Source of the DNA: Ovoidimarina sp963698645
GTDB taxonomy: Bacteria; Pseudomonadota; Alphaproteobacteria; Rhodobacterales; Rhodobacteraceae
Length of the DNA: 64,000 nucleotides
Assembly: GCA_963698645.1 (NCBI GenBank)
Contig: CAVORP010000003.1
Location: forward strand, 372,001-436,000
Reading direction: 5' to 3'
In this document: in pieces, positions 56,503-64,000 of the stretch
Layout of the letters: each line of letters begins with the position of its first letter
How positions within the stretch are numbered: the first letter of the stretch is position 1
Program-made: the position numbers and the translations under genes
Notes under the pieces: model-generated
Told to the model about the DNA's origin: nothing
The model's input: only the letters and a program-made list of their open reading frames with translations
Databases searched by the model: none

Positions 56503-57081
56503 ATGAAGATCGAGCTATTGAGGCAGGCCTGTCCCGGCAGGCAGGCGGCAGAGAACCATATCCGCCGCGTTTACAAGGACGTCTATGGTGCGGAGATCAC
56601 CGAATTCGCGCCGCTCTTGGTCAGCGCTTCCCAAGTGGACGGCGAAGTGATGTGCGCGGCGGGGATCAGAACGGCCGTGGATGGGTTCTTTTCAGGCACG
56701 TATATGGATGGCGACTTCGGTGACGCCTTGTTTGCACAGGCGGGTCACAAGGTACCTGAAGTGGCTATCATGGAAGTGGTGTCGCTCGCATCGAGAACCC
56801 CGTTTCCGGTCCTCCCTATGCTTGACTGGATGATCGGCTGGGGCCGCCGGAACGGGATGACATGCGGCGTCTTCACGGCCACGGCGCCGTTGCGCAAGCT
56901 CCTGCACCGAACCGGCCTCACCTATCTGACCCTCTGCCCGGCCGATCCTTCACGGCTGAAGAACGCTTCCAGCTGGGGCCGTTACTACGAAACAGACCCA
57001 TGGGTGTGCGCGGTCAGCGAAATGTCGACTCAACAGCCCGCTTTGTCCCCTCGGATCCAGTCCGCCCTGGTTTCGTACTGA
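56503..57081 (+). CDS. thermostable-hemolysin (T_hemolysin, PF12261) family protein
   Basis: 192 residues, no signal peptide. ENHIRRVYKDVYGAEITEFA near residue 17 and the core PEVAIMEVVSLASR near 83 match the family named after the Vibrio delta-VPH thermostable hemolysin. The family has a GNAT-like look (mixed alpha/beta, a central EVVSLAS strand, and CGVFTATAPLRKLLHRTGL as the pantetheine-like turn). An N-acyl transfer role therefore seems more likely than true haemolysis; this is inference. It is the first gene of the cassette, 12 bp before the AMP ligase, and carries the regulator box upstream. Confidence 0.75.
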   Translation: MKIELLRQACPGRQAAENHIRRVYKDVYGAEITEFAPLLVSASQVDGEVMCAAGIRTAVDGFFSGTYMDGDFGDALFAQAGHKVPEVAIMEVVSLASRTPFPVLPMLDWMIGWGRRNGMTCGVFTATAPLRKLLHRTGLTYLTLCPADPSRLKNASSWGRYYETDPWVCAVSEMSTQQPALSPRIQSALVSY

Positions 57082-57093
57082 GGAGGGCATATA

Positions 57094-58539
57094 ATGAAAG
57101 CCGTCTTCGAAGCTCTCGCCCGGAATGCACGCTCATGTCCCGATGCAATTGCCTTTCGCGACGATCAAGGTTCTGTCTCGTGGAAAGATCTGACTGCTCG
57201 GGTGGCCGACCTTGCGCATCGATTGCAGAACGCGCCCGCCACCATCGGAATCGGGTTGGCAGGTGGGATTGATTACGTCGTAGCCGACCTTGCGATTGCG
57301 CTGACTGGCCGCAGGCAGGTGCCACTGCCCTTCTTCTTTAGTGCAGAACAGAATGCCCATATTCTGATGGATGCCGATATCGGTGCTATTGTTTCCCGTG
57401 ATCCTGCGGTGTTTGCCACCGTCCCGCAGGTCAGGGTCATCGATCCCGATTTCTCTGGTGGCACGCGCATGATCCAGACATATCGCGGCGGGGCAGAACG
57501 TGTAATCTACACCTCCGGTTCGACCGGGCACCCGAAGGGCGTGATCATCGGCGACAGGCAACTCGATGCATCTCTGCGGGCGCTTTCACGCGTCATAGGA
57601 GCCGGGCCGGCCGACCGCCATCTATCAATCCTGCCGCTGGCACAGTTGCTCGAGCAGATCTGCGGGATTTTCCTCCCGATCCTTGCCGGGGCCGAGACGG
57701 TGTTCCGTTCCAAGGCCACCAAGGCGCTTTTTGGTGAGCCGATTGACGCTTTGAGCGCCGCCTTCGACGAGGTCCGGCCCACAACGAGCCTTCTCGCTCC
57801 GTCGCTTCTGGGACGTTGGGTCGCGGACCTGTCAGCCAGAGGGGAAAGAGCGCCCCCAAGCCTGCGGTTCGTCGCGGTGGGCGGGGCTTCCGCGGCGCCG
57901 GCACTGGTGGAGAATGCCACTTCACTGGGTATCCCGATCCACGAAGGTTATGGCCTGTCCGAATGCTGTGCCGTCGTTGCGATGAACCGGCCCGGCGACA
58001 GTGTTGCAGGAACGGTGGGGCGCGTACTTGACGAGTTGGATGTGCAACTCGTGAACGGGGAGATCACGGTGGCGGGGCCGACGGTCATGATGGGTTACCT
58101 GAACGGCGAGGCCGCGCCCGCACGGTGGCATACCGGTGATCTGGGCCATTTCGTCGGAGCGAGACTTGTCATCGAGGGCCGAAAGGACGCACTCTTGGTC
58201 ACGGGAGCAGGCCGCAACATTTCGCCCGAATGGGTCGAGCAACGCGTCCTTGCCGATCCCCGCGTCGTCAGTGCGGCCCTGGGTTTGCGCAAGGCAGACG
58301 GCGCGTTGGTCTTGATCGTGGTAACGTCGGCGCCGATCTCACGGGACGATATCGCAGAGGCCGTGGCCGATCTTCCATCTTTCGCAAGACCCGCAGAGCT
58401 TATCCTGACCGACCCGACCGAGCCCGATCTCCTCTACCCCGCGGGCACACCGAACCGTGCGGTTGCACAGGCGCTGATCGACACGCGCAAGGCCGTTCCC
58501 CTGAAAGCACCCATGGATTTGGAAAGCATCGCGTCATGA
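57094..58539 (+). CDS. AMP-dependent acyl/aryl synthetase (ANL superfamily)
   Basis: 481 residues. The adenylate-forming loop is VIYTSGSTGHPKGVIIG near residue 137; IPIHEGYGLSECCAVVAMN near 283 and RWHTGDLGHF near 344 (A7 aspartate) are present, followed by the hinge LVIEGRKDALLVTGAGRN. The C-terminal subdomain is short, and at the position of the catalytic A10 lysine (usually a GK..R pattern) it has PAGTPNRAVAQAL. The enzyme may then activate its substrate poorly, or use the thioester half only. Within the cassette it should supply an acyl-AMP/acyl-CoA to the hemolysin-family protein. It overlaps the SDR gene by four bases. Confidence 0.85.
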   Translation: MKAVFEALARNARSCPDAIAFRDDQGSVSWKDLTARVADLAHRLQNAPATIGIGLAGGIDYVVADLAIALTGRRQVPLPFFFSAEQNAHILMDADIGAIVSRDPAVFATVPQVRVIDPDFSGGTRMIQTYRGGAERVIYTSGSTGHPKGVIIGDRQLDASLRALSRVIGAGPADRHLSILPLAQLLEQICGIFLPILAGAETVFRSKATKALFGEPIDALSAAFDEVRPTTSLLAPSLLGRWVADLSARGERAPPSLRFVAVGGASAAPALVENATSLGIPIHEGYGLSECCAVVAMNRPGDSVAGTVGRVLDELDVQLVNGEITVAGPTVMMGYLNGEAAPARWHTGDLGHFVGARLVIEGRKDALLVTGAGRNISPEWVEQRVLADPRVVSAALGLRKADGALVLIVVTSAPISRDDIAEAVADLPSFARPAELILTDPTEPDLLYPAGTPNRAVAQALIDTRKAVPLKAPMDLESIAS

Positions 58540-59327
58540 ACCCTAGAAAAACAGCCCTCATTACCGGCGCAGGTTCGGGAATAGGACGGGCCCTTGCCGT
58601 TCAAGCTGCACATCTGGGTTTTGACTTGATCCTAGTGGGCAGGACGCAGGCGAGCCTCGCGGAGACCCGGATGCTTATCGGGGCTGGCGTCGTAGAACTG
58701 GTCGTTGCCGATGTCACGACCTGCGAAGGGCGTGCCGCAATCGCTGCCGCGGCGGTAGGTGGGCTGGATGTCCTGATCAACAATGCCGGCATCTTGAACG
58801 TTGGCCGGCTTGCCTGTGCGAAAGACGAAGACGTGGCCAGAATGGTCAATACCAACCTGACCGCGCCCATTCTCCTGACCCGCGACCTCCTGCCTGCCGT
58901 GACGGCGCGCGGTGGCCGGATCGTCAATATCGGCTCTGTCTTCGGAGACATCGCCTTTCCGTTCTTTGCCGCCTATTCCGCGACCAAATTCGGCTTGCGT
59001 GGCTTTTCCGATGCCATGCGGCGCGAAGTGTCGGGGACGGGGGTGGGCGTCACTTATATCGCGCCTCGCGCCACGAAAACGGCCGCAGAACTGGAATTCG
59101 CCAGCCTGATCGAACCGTTGGACATGACGCTGGACAGCGCTGAAACGGTCGCACGCGAGGCATGGTCGGCCATTCTTTCGGGAAAGCGAGAGAGCTTTCC
59201 CAAGGGCAAGGAGCGGATCTTCGTCAAGGTGCAGCGTCTCTTCCCCTCGCTCGTCGATAGATCCCTTGGCGCACAGGCCCGCAGTCCGAAAGCGCTCGCG
59301 GCGCTGAAGACTGTAAGCAAGGCGTAA
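58536..59327 (+). CDS. short-chain dehydrogenase/reductase
   Basis: 263 residues, classical SDR. TGAGSGIGRALAVQAAHLG near residue 9 binds NAD(P), NNAGILNVG near 81 is intact, and the catalytic Ser and YSATK lie in VNIGSVFGDIAFPFFAAYSATK near 130-150. The C-terminal 40 residues are basic and hydrophobic (VKVQRLFPSLVDRSLGAQAR) and may associate with the membrane or a lipid. ATG 58536 overlaps the ligase stop codon. It probably reduces or oxidises the acyl product made by the preceding genes. Confidence 0.88.
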   Translation: MNPRKTALITGAGSGIGRALAVQAAHLGFDLILVGRTQASLAETRMLIGAGVVELVVADVTTCEGRAAIAAAAVGGLDVLINNAGILNVGRLACAKDEDVARMVNTNLTAPILLTRDLLPAVTARGGRIVNIGSVFGDIAFPFFAAYSATKFGLRGFSDAMRREVSGTGVGVTYIAPRATKTAAELEFASLIEPLDMTLDSAETVAREAWSAILSGKRESFPKGKERIFVKVQRLFPSLVDRSLGAQARSPKALAALKTVSKA

Positions 59328-59373
59328 GGCAGCGCCTCCAGAGCGGGCAAAACGAACAACCAGGACACATTCC

Positions 59374-60234
59374 ATGAGCTACAACGTGATCCGCGGCGCC
59401 GGGGCAGATACATCCGTCACAGACCCCTCGGTCATTGCCGCCCTGCAATCCCACCTCACGCAGGATGGTTGGTCCCTGCTGCGCGGTTTCGACGCCGACA
59501 TGACCGCCTTCAGTGGCCTGACAACCAAGTTGTGCAAATCCGTGACCTTCGATCCCGCAAGGGAGAATACCGACAAGACGACGCAAAGGGTCGATGCGGG
59601 TCTTGGTCCGATCGGTCTTCATATCGAGAACGGAAACACGCCGATCTGCCCTGATATCGTGGCGTTTTTCTGTAGCAAGGCGGCTTTCGAAGGCTCGCAA
59701 ACAACTATTTGCGACGGGCGGCGCGTGTTCGAGGCCTTCGATAGCAGGCTCAAGGCCCGCTGGGCTCAGACCATGACCGTCACGCGCACTCTACCCGAAA
59801 CGCTCTGGAAGCGTTACCTCGCGAACGAACATCCCGCTCTGTCCGACCCGTCAGAGGTGACAATGGACCATGTCCTGCAGTTCAAGGCGGCCATTCCGAA
59901 CCAGGACTTCACGCTCAACGACGACGGATCGATGGAATATCGGATTACCCTGACCCCGGTTCGCGGGTCATCGATCTCGAATGGTCAGGCGTTTGCCAAC
60001 GCGATACTGGGGCCGTCCCACAACTACGAGAAGCCGAGCTATACGCTTGAGGATGGCTCGCTGGTCACTGACGAGGAAATCGAGGCCCTTCGAGACATAG
60101 CCGAAACATGTACCGTCGAAATCAACTGGCAAGACGGTGATATCGCAGTGATCGACAATACCCGGGTCATGCACGGCCGTCGGGCGATCAAGGATCCTGA
60201 CAGGCAGCTCTTTATCGGTATGGGCCGGATATAA
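59374..60234 (+). CDS. TauD/TfdA-family Fe(II)/2-oxoglutarate dioxygenase
   Basis: 286 residues in the double-stranded beta-helix fold. The iron ligands are H83 and E85 in IGLHIENGNTP (a His-x-Glu variant of the usual His-x-Asp) and H267 in VIDNTRVMHGRRAI; the Arg in DPDRQLFIG binds 2-oxoglutarate. HxE is known in clavaminate-synthase-like and VioC/AsnO-type hydroxylases, which act on amino acids, so an amino-acid-derived product is conceivable. It is the last gene of the cassette, 46 bp after the SDR gene. Intact. Confidence 0.87.
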   Translation: MSYNVIRGAGADTSVTDPSVIAALQSHLTQDGWSLLRGFDADMTAFSGLTTKLCKSVTFDPARENTDKTTQRVDAGLGPIGLHIENGNTPICPDIVAFFCSKAAFEGSQTTICDGRRVFEAFDSRLKARWAQTMTVTRTLPETLWKRYLANEHPALSDPSEVTMDHVLQFKAAIPNQDFTLNDDGSMEYRITLTPVRGSSISNGQAFANAILGPSHNYEKPSYTLEDGSLVTDEEIEALRDIAETCTVEINWQDGDIAVIDNTRVMHGRRAIKDPDRQLFIGMGRI

Positions 60235-60873
60235 AACCGTAGATCGGTTCGGACGGTGGCCGTCGAAAACCCCGGTCAGACGGCCTCTGCGTCCGTTTCC
60301 GTTGAATGCCGACAGGTCGGAGAGACAGCTGCGCATCCGGAAACCATGCCGTTTGCAAGATCGACGAGGGTTCTTCGCAACGTTCGATGCCACCCACGCG
60401 GCGAAGTGCATTCCGCAGTGACCCGCGAATTTCGACGATGTTGGCTTTTCTCAATGCCTTGGCGGGGCGGCTAAAGCATATCCTGCGGCGTTATTTGTAT
60501 GAGATCTGGGTTGGTCCTATCGACTTATGTGCCCTCCCGGTGGTGGGTAAGGTCCTTGACCGCACAGGAGGTGCGCTGCCTTCTCAGATGCTTCGTGCCT
60601 TGTCTTTGTTCTGGGAGTGCCCGCCTGTGTAGGCCGTCCCGATCGGGTCGATCTTGGGGCCGGGCTCCCTGATACTCTGTGAAAGATTAGGGAAGTTCTT
60701 AGGATCAGAGGCATGAAATTACCATTTTACATCGCTGAACCGAATGATTTCATGATCGTATGAATAGATTTCGTGAGCAAAATGACAGGGAGTTCAAGAT
60801 GGGGTTTCAGGGATCTGCAGCACAGGAAAAGAGCATCGTTCTTGTGGTTTGGTGATTGGGCTCGACCAACGGA
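60235..60873. other. intergenic region after the cassette
   Basis: About 640 bp without a supported gene. The left 400 bp is GC-rich and unremarkable; the right part (from 60660) becomes clearly AT-richer and leads into the small low-GC gene. I see no clear terminator after the dioxygenase; the short ACCG-taga-TCGGT hairpin lacks a U-run. Confidence 0.4.
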
Positions 60874-61125
60874 ATGACAGAAATTGATCATGTGGCGCCA
60901 CCGTTGACATTCACCGACGAGCAGTTGGATGGTTTTGCAAAGTCGAACTACGGTTGGGTGGATGAAAATCCGAAGCCGAACAGCCCTGAAAGGGATACAG
61001 TTTCGTTTCAACTCAACGATCGAAGTGGAAAAGTGGGAAATTTCGAGGTCCCTCCATCACAGAGTTGCGTTGCGCACCTTCACACAAGTTCAATTTCCAA
61101 ATTCAGTAGTCCGGAAGAGATGTAA
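60874..61125 (+). CDS. small low-GC protein with a JAB/DUF4329-like end
   Basis: 83 residues from MTEIDHVAPP. The C-terminal part FEVPPSQSCVAHLHTSSISK and FSSPEEM resembles the H.HT...FS..D metal-binding pattern of JAB/DUF4329-type domains, but the protein stops right after it. It is AT-richer than all neighbours, and the stop codon lies 3 bp before the amidase ATG. It may be a truncated acquired gene (such domains occur at the end of large toxin or RHS proteins). Function not assigned. Confidence 0.4.
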   Translation: MTEIDHVAPPLTFTDEQLDGFAKSNYGWVDENPKPNSPERDTVSFQLNDRSGKVGNFEVPPSQSCVAHLHTSSISKFSSPEEM

Positions 61126-61128
61126 TCA

Positions 61129-62626
61129 ATGGGACATGAATATCAGGATGATGCGACCTTCCTGGCGCAGCAGGTTGCCTCAGGCGCAGTGTCACCAAAC
61201 GAATTGCTCGACGAAGCCATGGCACGGCTGGCGGCATTCAACCCGGATTTGAACGCGGTTGTCTTGGTGCAGGAAAAGGCAGCGCGCGCTGCCATCAAAG
61301 CCGGTTTGCCTGACGGTCCGTTTAAAGGCGTCCCCTTTCTTGATAAAAGATTTGGGGGCAGAAGCAGTGGATTTTCCATCACACAGCGGCTCGCATCTCA
61401 TGCGGAACACCCGCTATGCCTATGACAGCGAAATTTACCGCAGAATCCGTGCAACCGGCGTCGTGACGTTTGGTCGGACAGACCTCGCCGGAGGGCGGTG
61501 TTGGTCCCGTAACAGAGGCGGCCGTTTATGATGGCCCCACACGAAACCCATGGAAGTTGTCGCGTACATCTGGTGGGTCTTCGGGAGGATCAGGTGCAGC
61601 TGTCGCGGCGGGTATCGTCCCCATGGCACATGGATCTGACGGGGGCGGATCGGTGCGAATTCCGGCCTCAAATTGCGGCCTCTTCGGGTTCAAAGCGACG
61701 CGGGCCCGTTTCCCCGATGGGCCGATGGCCGGCGAAGGCTGGGCCGGGATGGCCATTGACGGATTTCTGTCGCGTTCCGTCCGCGACAACGCAACGATGA
61801 TGGATGCCTGCGCAGGCCCGGATGCGGGCGCGCCATACGTCGCACCGGCCATGGACGTGAGTTATTCCAATGCCATCACCCGTCCTCCGCGCCGGCTGCG
61901 GATTTTGCTCTGTGACACAACGTTTACCGGAACGCCAATTGACAGCGCCTGTCAAACAGCCGTGCTCGAGACCGCGAAGGTCCTCGAAGGGCTGGGGCAT
62001 CATGTCAGCCCCGGCCACCCGAAGGCCGATCACGAAGGCATGATGCGGGCCTGGACCCGGATCGTTGCCTGCGGGACGGCGCTTTGGGTACAAAACGCGA
62101 CGAACGTCAAAGGGGCGGGACCTAAGGCAAGGCGATATTCAAGGTGTCGCGCTTGGGGCATTGAGATTTGCGAATGAGATCTCTGGCGCGACCTATCTGA
62201 GTGCGGTGAACAAGATCCATGCCTATGGACGCGAGATGGCGGCGGTCTTCGACGACTTCGATGTCATTCTGTCGGCGACACTGGCCGAACCGCCTGCGCA
62301 GGTGGGTCGCTTTTCCCATGACCGCGAGGACTATGAGAATTACCGTATCGGTCCGGGCGGCGTTTTCGAATACTCGCCGTTCTGCGCCGCATTCAACGCC
62401 AGCGGCCAACCCGCCGCATCTGTCCCGATGCATTGGACCGAGGACGGCCTCCCCATCGGCATCCAACTGGCGGCAGCCTTCGGGGAGGATGCCGATCTGA
62501 TCGCTCTTTGCGCAGAACTTGAGCGTGCCGCTCCCTGGGCGCATCGAAGGCCTGCACTGCTGGCGGATTACCTTGCAATACCCCGGAACCCATTGCAGCT
62601 TAACGCCAAGGGGGACACGCGATTGA
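61129..62626 (+). CDS. amidase (amidase-signature family), several frame breaks
   Basis: Hydrolyses an amide, with a Ser-Ser-Lys triad. MGHEYQDDATFLAQQVASGA opens the gene; the triad Lys is in FLIKDLGAEAVDF, and SRTSGGSSGGSGAAVAAG with HGSDGGGSVRIPASNCGLFG holds the two serines. The end reads FNASGQPAASVPMHWTEDGL and PIGIQLAAAFGEDADLIAL. The frame is shifted by one surplus base near 61345, 61480 and 62125, and probably in the G-run near 62612, after which TGA at 62624-62626 would stop it, overlapping the next TTG start. All four are insertions. Corrected length is about 498. It probably acts on a compound imported by the following ABC transporter. Confidence 0.8.
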
Positions 62627-63680
62627 GTACAGATATCGCGGTCGACGCGCGCAATGTCGGCAAGATCTACGGATCGGGCAAAGGAGAGGTTCAGGCTCTT
62701 GCCGATGTCTCAATTTCCATTGAGAAGGGCGAATTCTTTACGCTCCTTGGTCCCTCTGGATGCGGAAAGACGACATTGCTACGCTGTATTGCCGGGTTTG
62801 AAACACCTACGTCCGGCACGATCCACCTGTCGGGAAAGGATATCACCCACACGCCGCCCAACCAGCGCCCGGTCAATACAGTCTTCCAGTCCTATGCCCT
62901 GTTTCCGCATCTGACCGTCGCGCAGAACGTGGGCTTCGGACTGAAAATGCAGGGCAAACCCGCGGCTGAGGTGGCGCGCGCGGTCGAGCGTGTTCTGGCG
63001 CTGGTGAAGCTCGAAGAATTTGCTGACCGGCTGCCGCAACAATTGTCCGGCGGCCAGCAGCAACGTGTGGCATTGGCCCGCGCTTTGGCGCCCGAACCTG
63101 AGGTGCTGCTGCTGGATGAGCCGCTCTCGGCGCTGGATCTCAAGCTGCGCAAGGAAATGCAAAGCGAATTGAAGCGGCTTCAGACGGAAACGGGAATCAC
63201 CTTTATCTTCGTGACTCACGATCAGGAAGAGGCGTTGACCATGTCGAACCGGATCGGCGTGATGTCACGGGGCGAACTGCTTCAGGTGGGAACGCCGCAC
63301 GACATCTACGATCGCCCTGTCAACCGCTTTGTCGCCGATTTCATCGGCGAGACGAATTTTCTGGAGGCCCGTGTCGACGGAACCGAGGTCCGGATCGGGA
63401 CGGGAGACATTCTGAACGTGCCGCTGAACGGGCAGGAAGGCACAGTTACCTTGGCCCTGAGACCGGAGCAGATTCGCCTGATGCCGCACTGGCACCGGCA
63501 TTGCAGCCAGGATCGTCGAGGCGACCTATCTGGGCACCGACACCCATTATACCTTGGTCCTGAACGACAGCAGCCAGATCATCGCCCGCGTACAATCCAA
63601 CTCGGCCGGAACGTTCGAAGTCGGCGACGACGTGGGGCTGCAGATCGACGCAGCAGGCCATTCAAGTGCTGAAATCATGA
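62623..63680 (+). CDS. ABC transporter ATP-binding protein, spermidine/putrescine (PotA) type, two frame breaks
   Basis: Energises import of a polyamine-like or opine-like solute. From the TTG at 62623 (AAGGGGG upstream) it reads LSTDIAVDARNVGKIYGSG. Walker A is LLGPSGCGKTTLLRCIAGF near residue 45, the Q-loop NTVFQSYALFPHLTVAQNVG near 86, the signature LSGGQQQRVALARALAPEPE near 140, Walker B VLLLDEPLSALDLKLR and the switch VTHDQEEALTMSNRIGVMS. The C-terminal TOBE domain (NRFVADFIGETNFLEARV) is broken by an extra base near 63488, continues TGTGIAARIVEATYLGTDTH, and by another near 63657, giving AIQVLKS and TGA at 63678-63680. Confidence 0.88.
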
Positions 63681-64000
63681 GCAACGGCGCCGGACAACGC
63701 AGCAAGGGCGTCAATGGCTGGCTTCTGTCCGCGCCCGCGCTGGTTTTGCTGATCGTCGCGGCCAGCGGTCCTCTGATCATCGTGGCGGTCTATTCGGTCC
63801 TCGAAAAGGGCGACTATTCCGGGGTCCGCTGGATCCTGTCCGGCGAAGGCTGGTTCCGCGTCCTGTTCGAGCGCGATATCTTCGACCAGACCGATTAGCC
63901 TTGCGGATGCGAACCTGTCGATCTTCTGGCGATCGGTAAAACTGTCGGTCGCGACCACGTTGATCACCTTCGCGTTTGGCCTGCCGACCGCATGGTTTAT
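63677..64000 (+). CDS. ABC transporter permease (PotB-like), 5' part, one frame break
   Basis: The first 108 or so residues of a polyamine-type permease; the rest lies beyond the window. ATG 63677 overlaps the ATPase stop by ATGA. GWLLSAPALVLLIVAASGPL is the first membrane helix; IIVAVYSVLEKGDYSG and WILSGEGWFRVLFERDIF follow, as in PotB. Near 63893 an extra base creates the TAG in GATTAGCCTT; corrected, it continues SLADANLSIFWRSVKLSVA, TTLITFAFGLPTAWF. Confidence 0.82.

Noticed and set aside
60235..60660. Transposase remnant in the gap after the dioxygenase
   Set aside because: Short frames on both strands show no DDE or HTH motif and no terminal repeats.

Overview
The window comes from an alphaproteobacterium, most likely a Rhodobacteraceae (Roseobacter-group) chromosome. 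The evidence is a high-GC genome with GTG/TTG starts, the complete dcw cell-division and murein cluster with two DUF2484 genes between murC and murB, LpxC/BamD/RecN directly downstream of FtsZ, an anti-Shine-Dalgarno 'cuckoo/CcsR'-type sRNA, and close relatives of Roseobacter cysteate/D-cysteine lyase, MAPEG and Hint-domain proteins.

Layout. 1-3.9 kb: end of an acyl-CoA:carboxylate CoA-transferase, then lower-GC surface-glycan-type genes (methyltransferase, GT61 glycosyltransferase, second methyltransferase) next to tRNA-Gly(GCC). 4.1-10 kb (minus strand): metallophosphoesterase, MAPEG protein, pyruvate carboxylase, FMN-dependent alpha-hydroxyacid dehydrogenase. 10.1-12.7 kb: uvrD with an unusual low-GC insertion. 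13.1-14.6 kb: small Hint-domain protein, shared terminator, cuckoo-type sRNA on the minus strand, mra leader. 14.6-37.9 kb: mraZ-rsmH-ftsL-ftsI-murE-murF-mraY-murD-ftsW-murG-murC-DUF2484-DUF2484-murB-ddl-ftsQ-ftsA-ftsZ, then lpxC, bamD and recN; most neighbours overlap by ATGA. ftsZ is flanked by two perfect DnaA boxes. 37.9-44.1 kb: periplasmic protein, MFS and EamA transporters, lactonase-like MBL enzyme, VOC protein, UDP-glucose dehydrogenase. 44.5-52.9 kb: catabolic genes in divergent pairs with LysR regulators (cysteate/D-cysteine lyase; class II aldolase), a ferric-iron binding protein, aldo/keto reductase, and a decayed acyl-CoA dehydrogenase/phosphotransferase unit followed by an intact quinone oxidoreductase. 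53-60.2 kb: DM13 protein, then a two-component system (DUF6134 protein, OmpR-type regulator, QseC-type kinase), followed by a four-gene enzyme cassette (thermostable-hemolysin-family protein, AMP-dependent ligase, SDR, TauD-like dioxygenase). The same TGTAAG-N5-TGTAAG box lies 57 and 60 nt upstream of the first start codon of each unit, so I propose that the kinase/regulator pair controls both itself and the cassette. 60.9-64 kb: low-GC small ORF, amidase, and the start of a spermidine/putrescine-type ABC transporter.

Sequence quality. About twenty reading frames, many of them essential, are broken by single-base shifts. Every one I could resolve is a one-base insertion and none is a deletion, mostly duplications of a neighbouring base. 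This looks like insertion-biased sequencing error, not gene decay. I annotate those genes over their full span and give the approximate break point. The phosphotransferase at 51 kb differs: it has an in-frame stop and a missing catalytic core, and looks truly dead.
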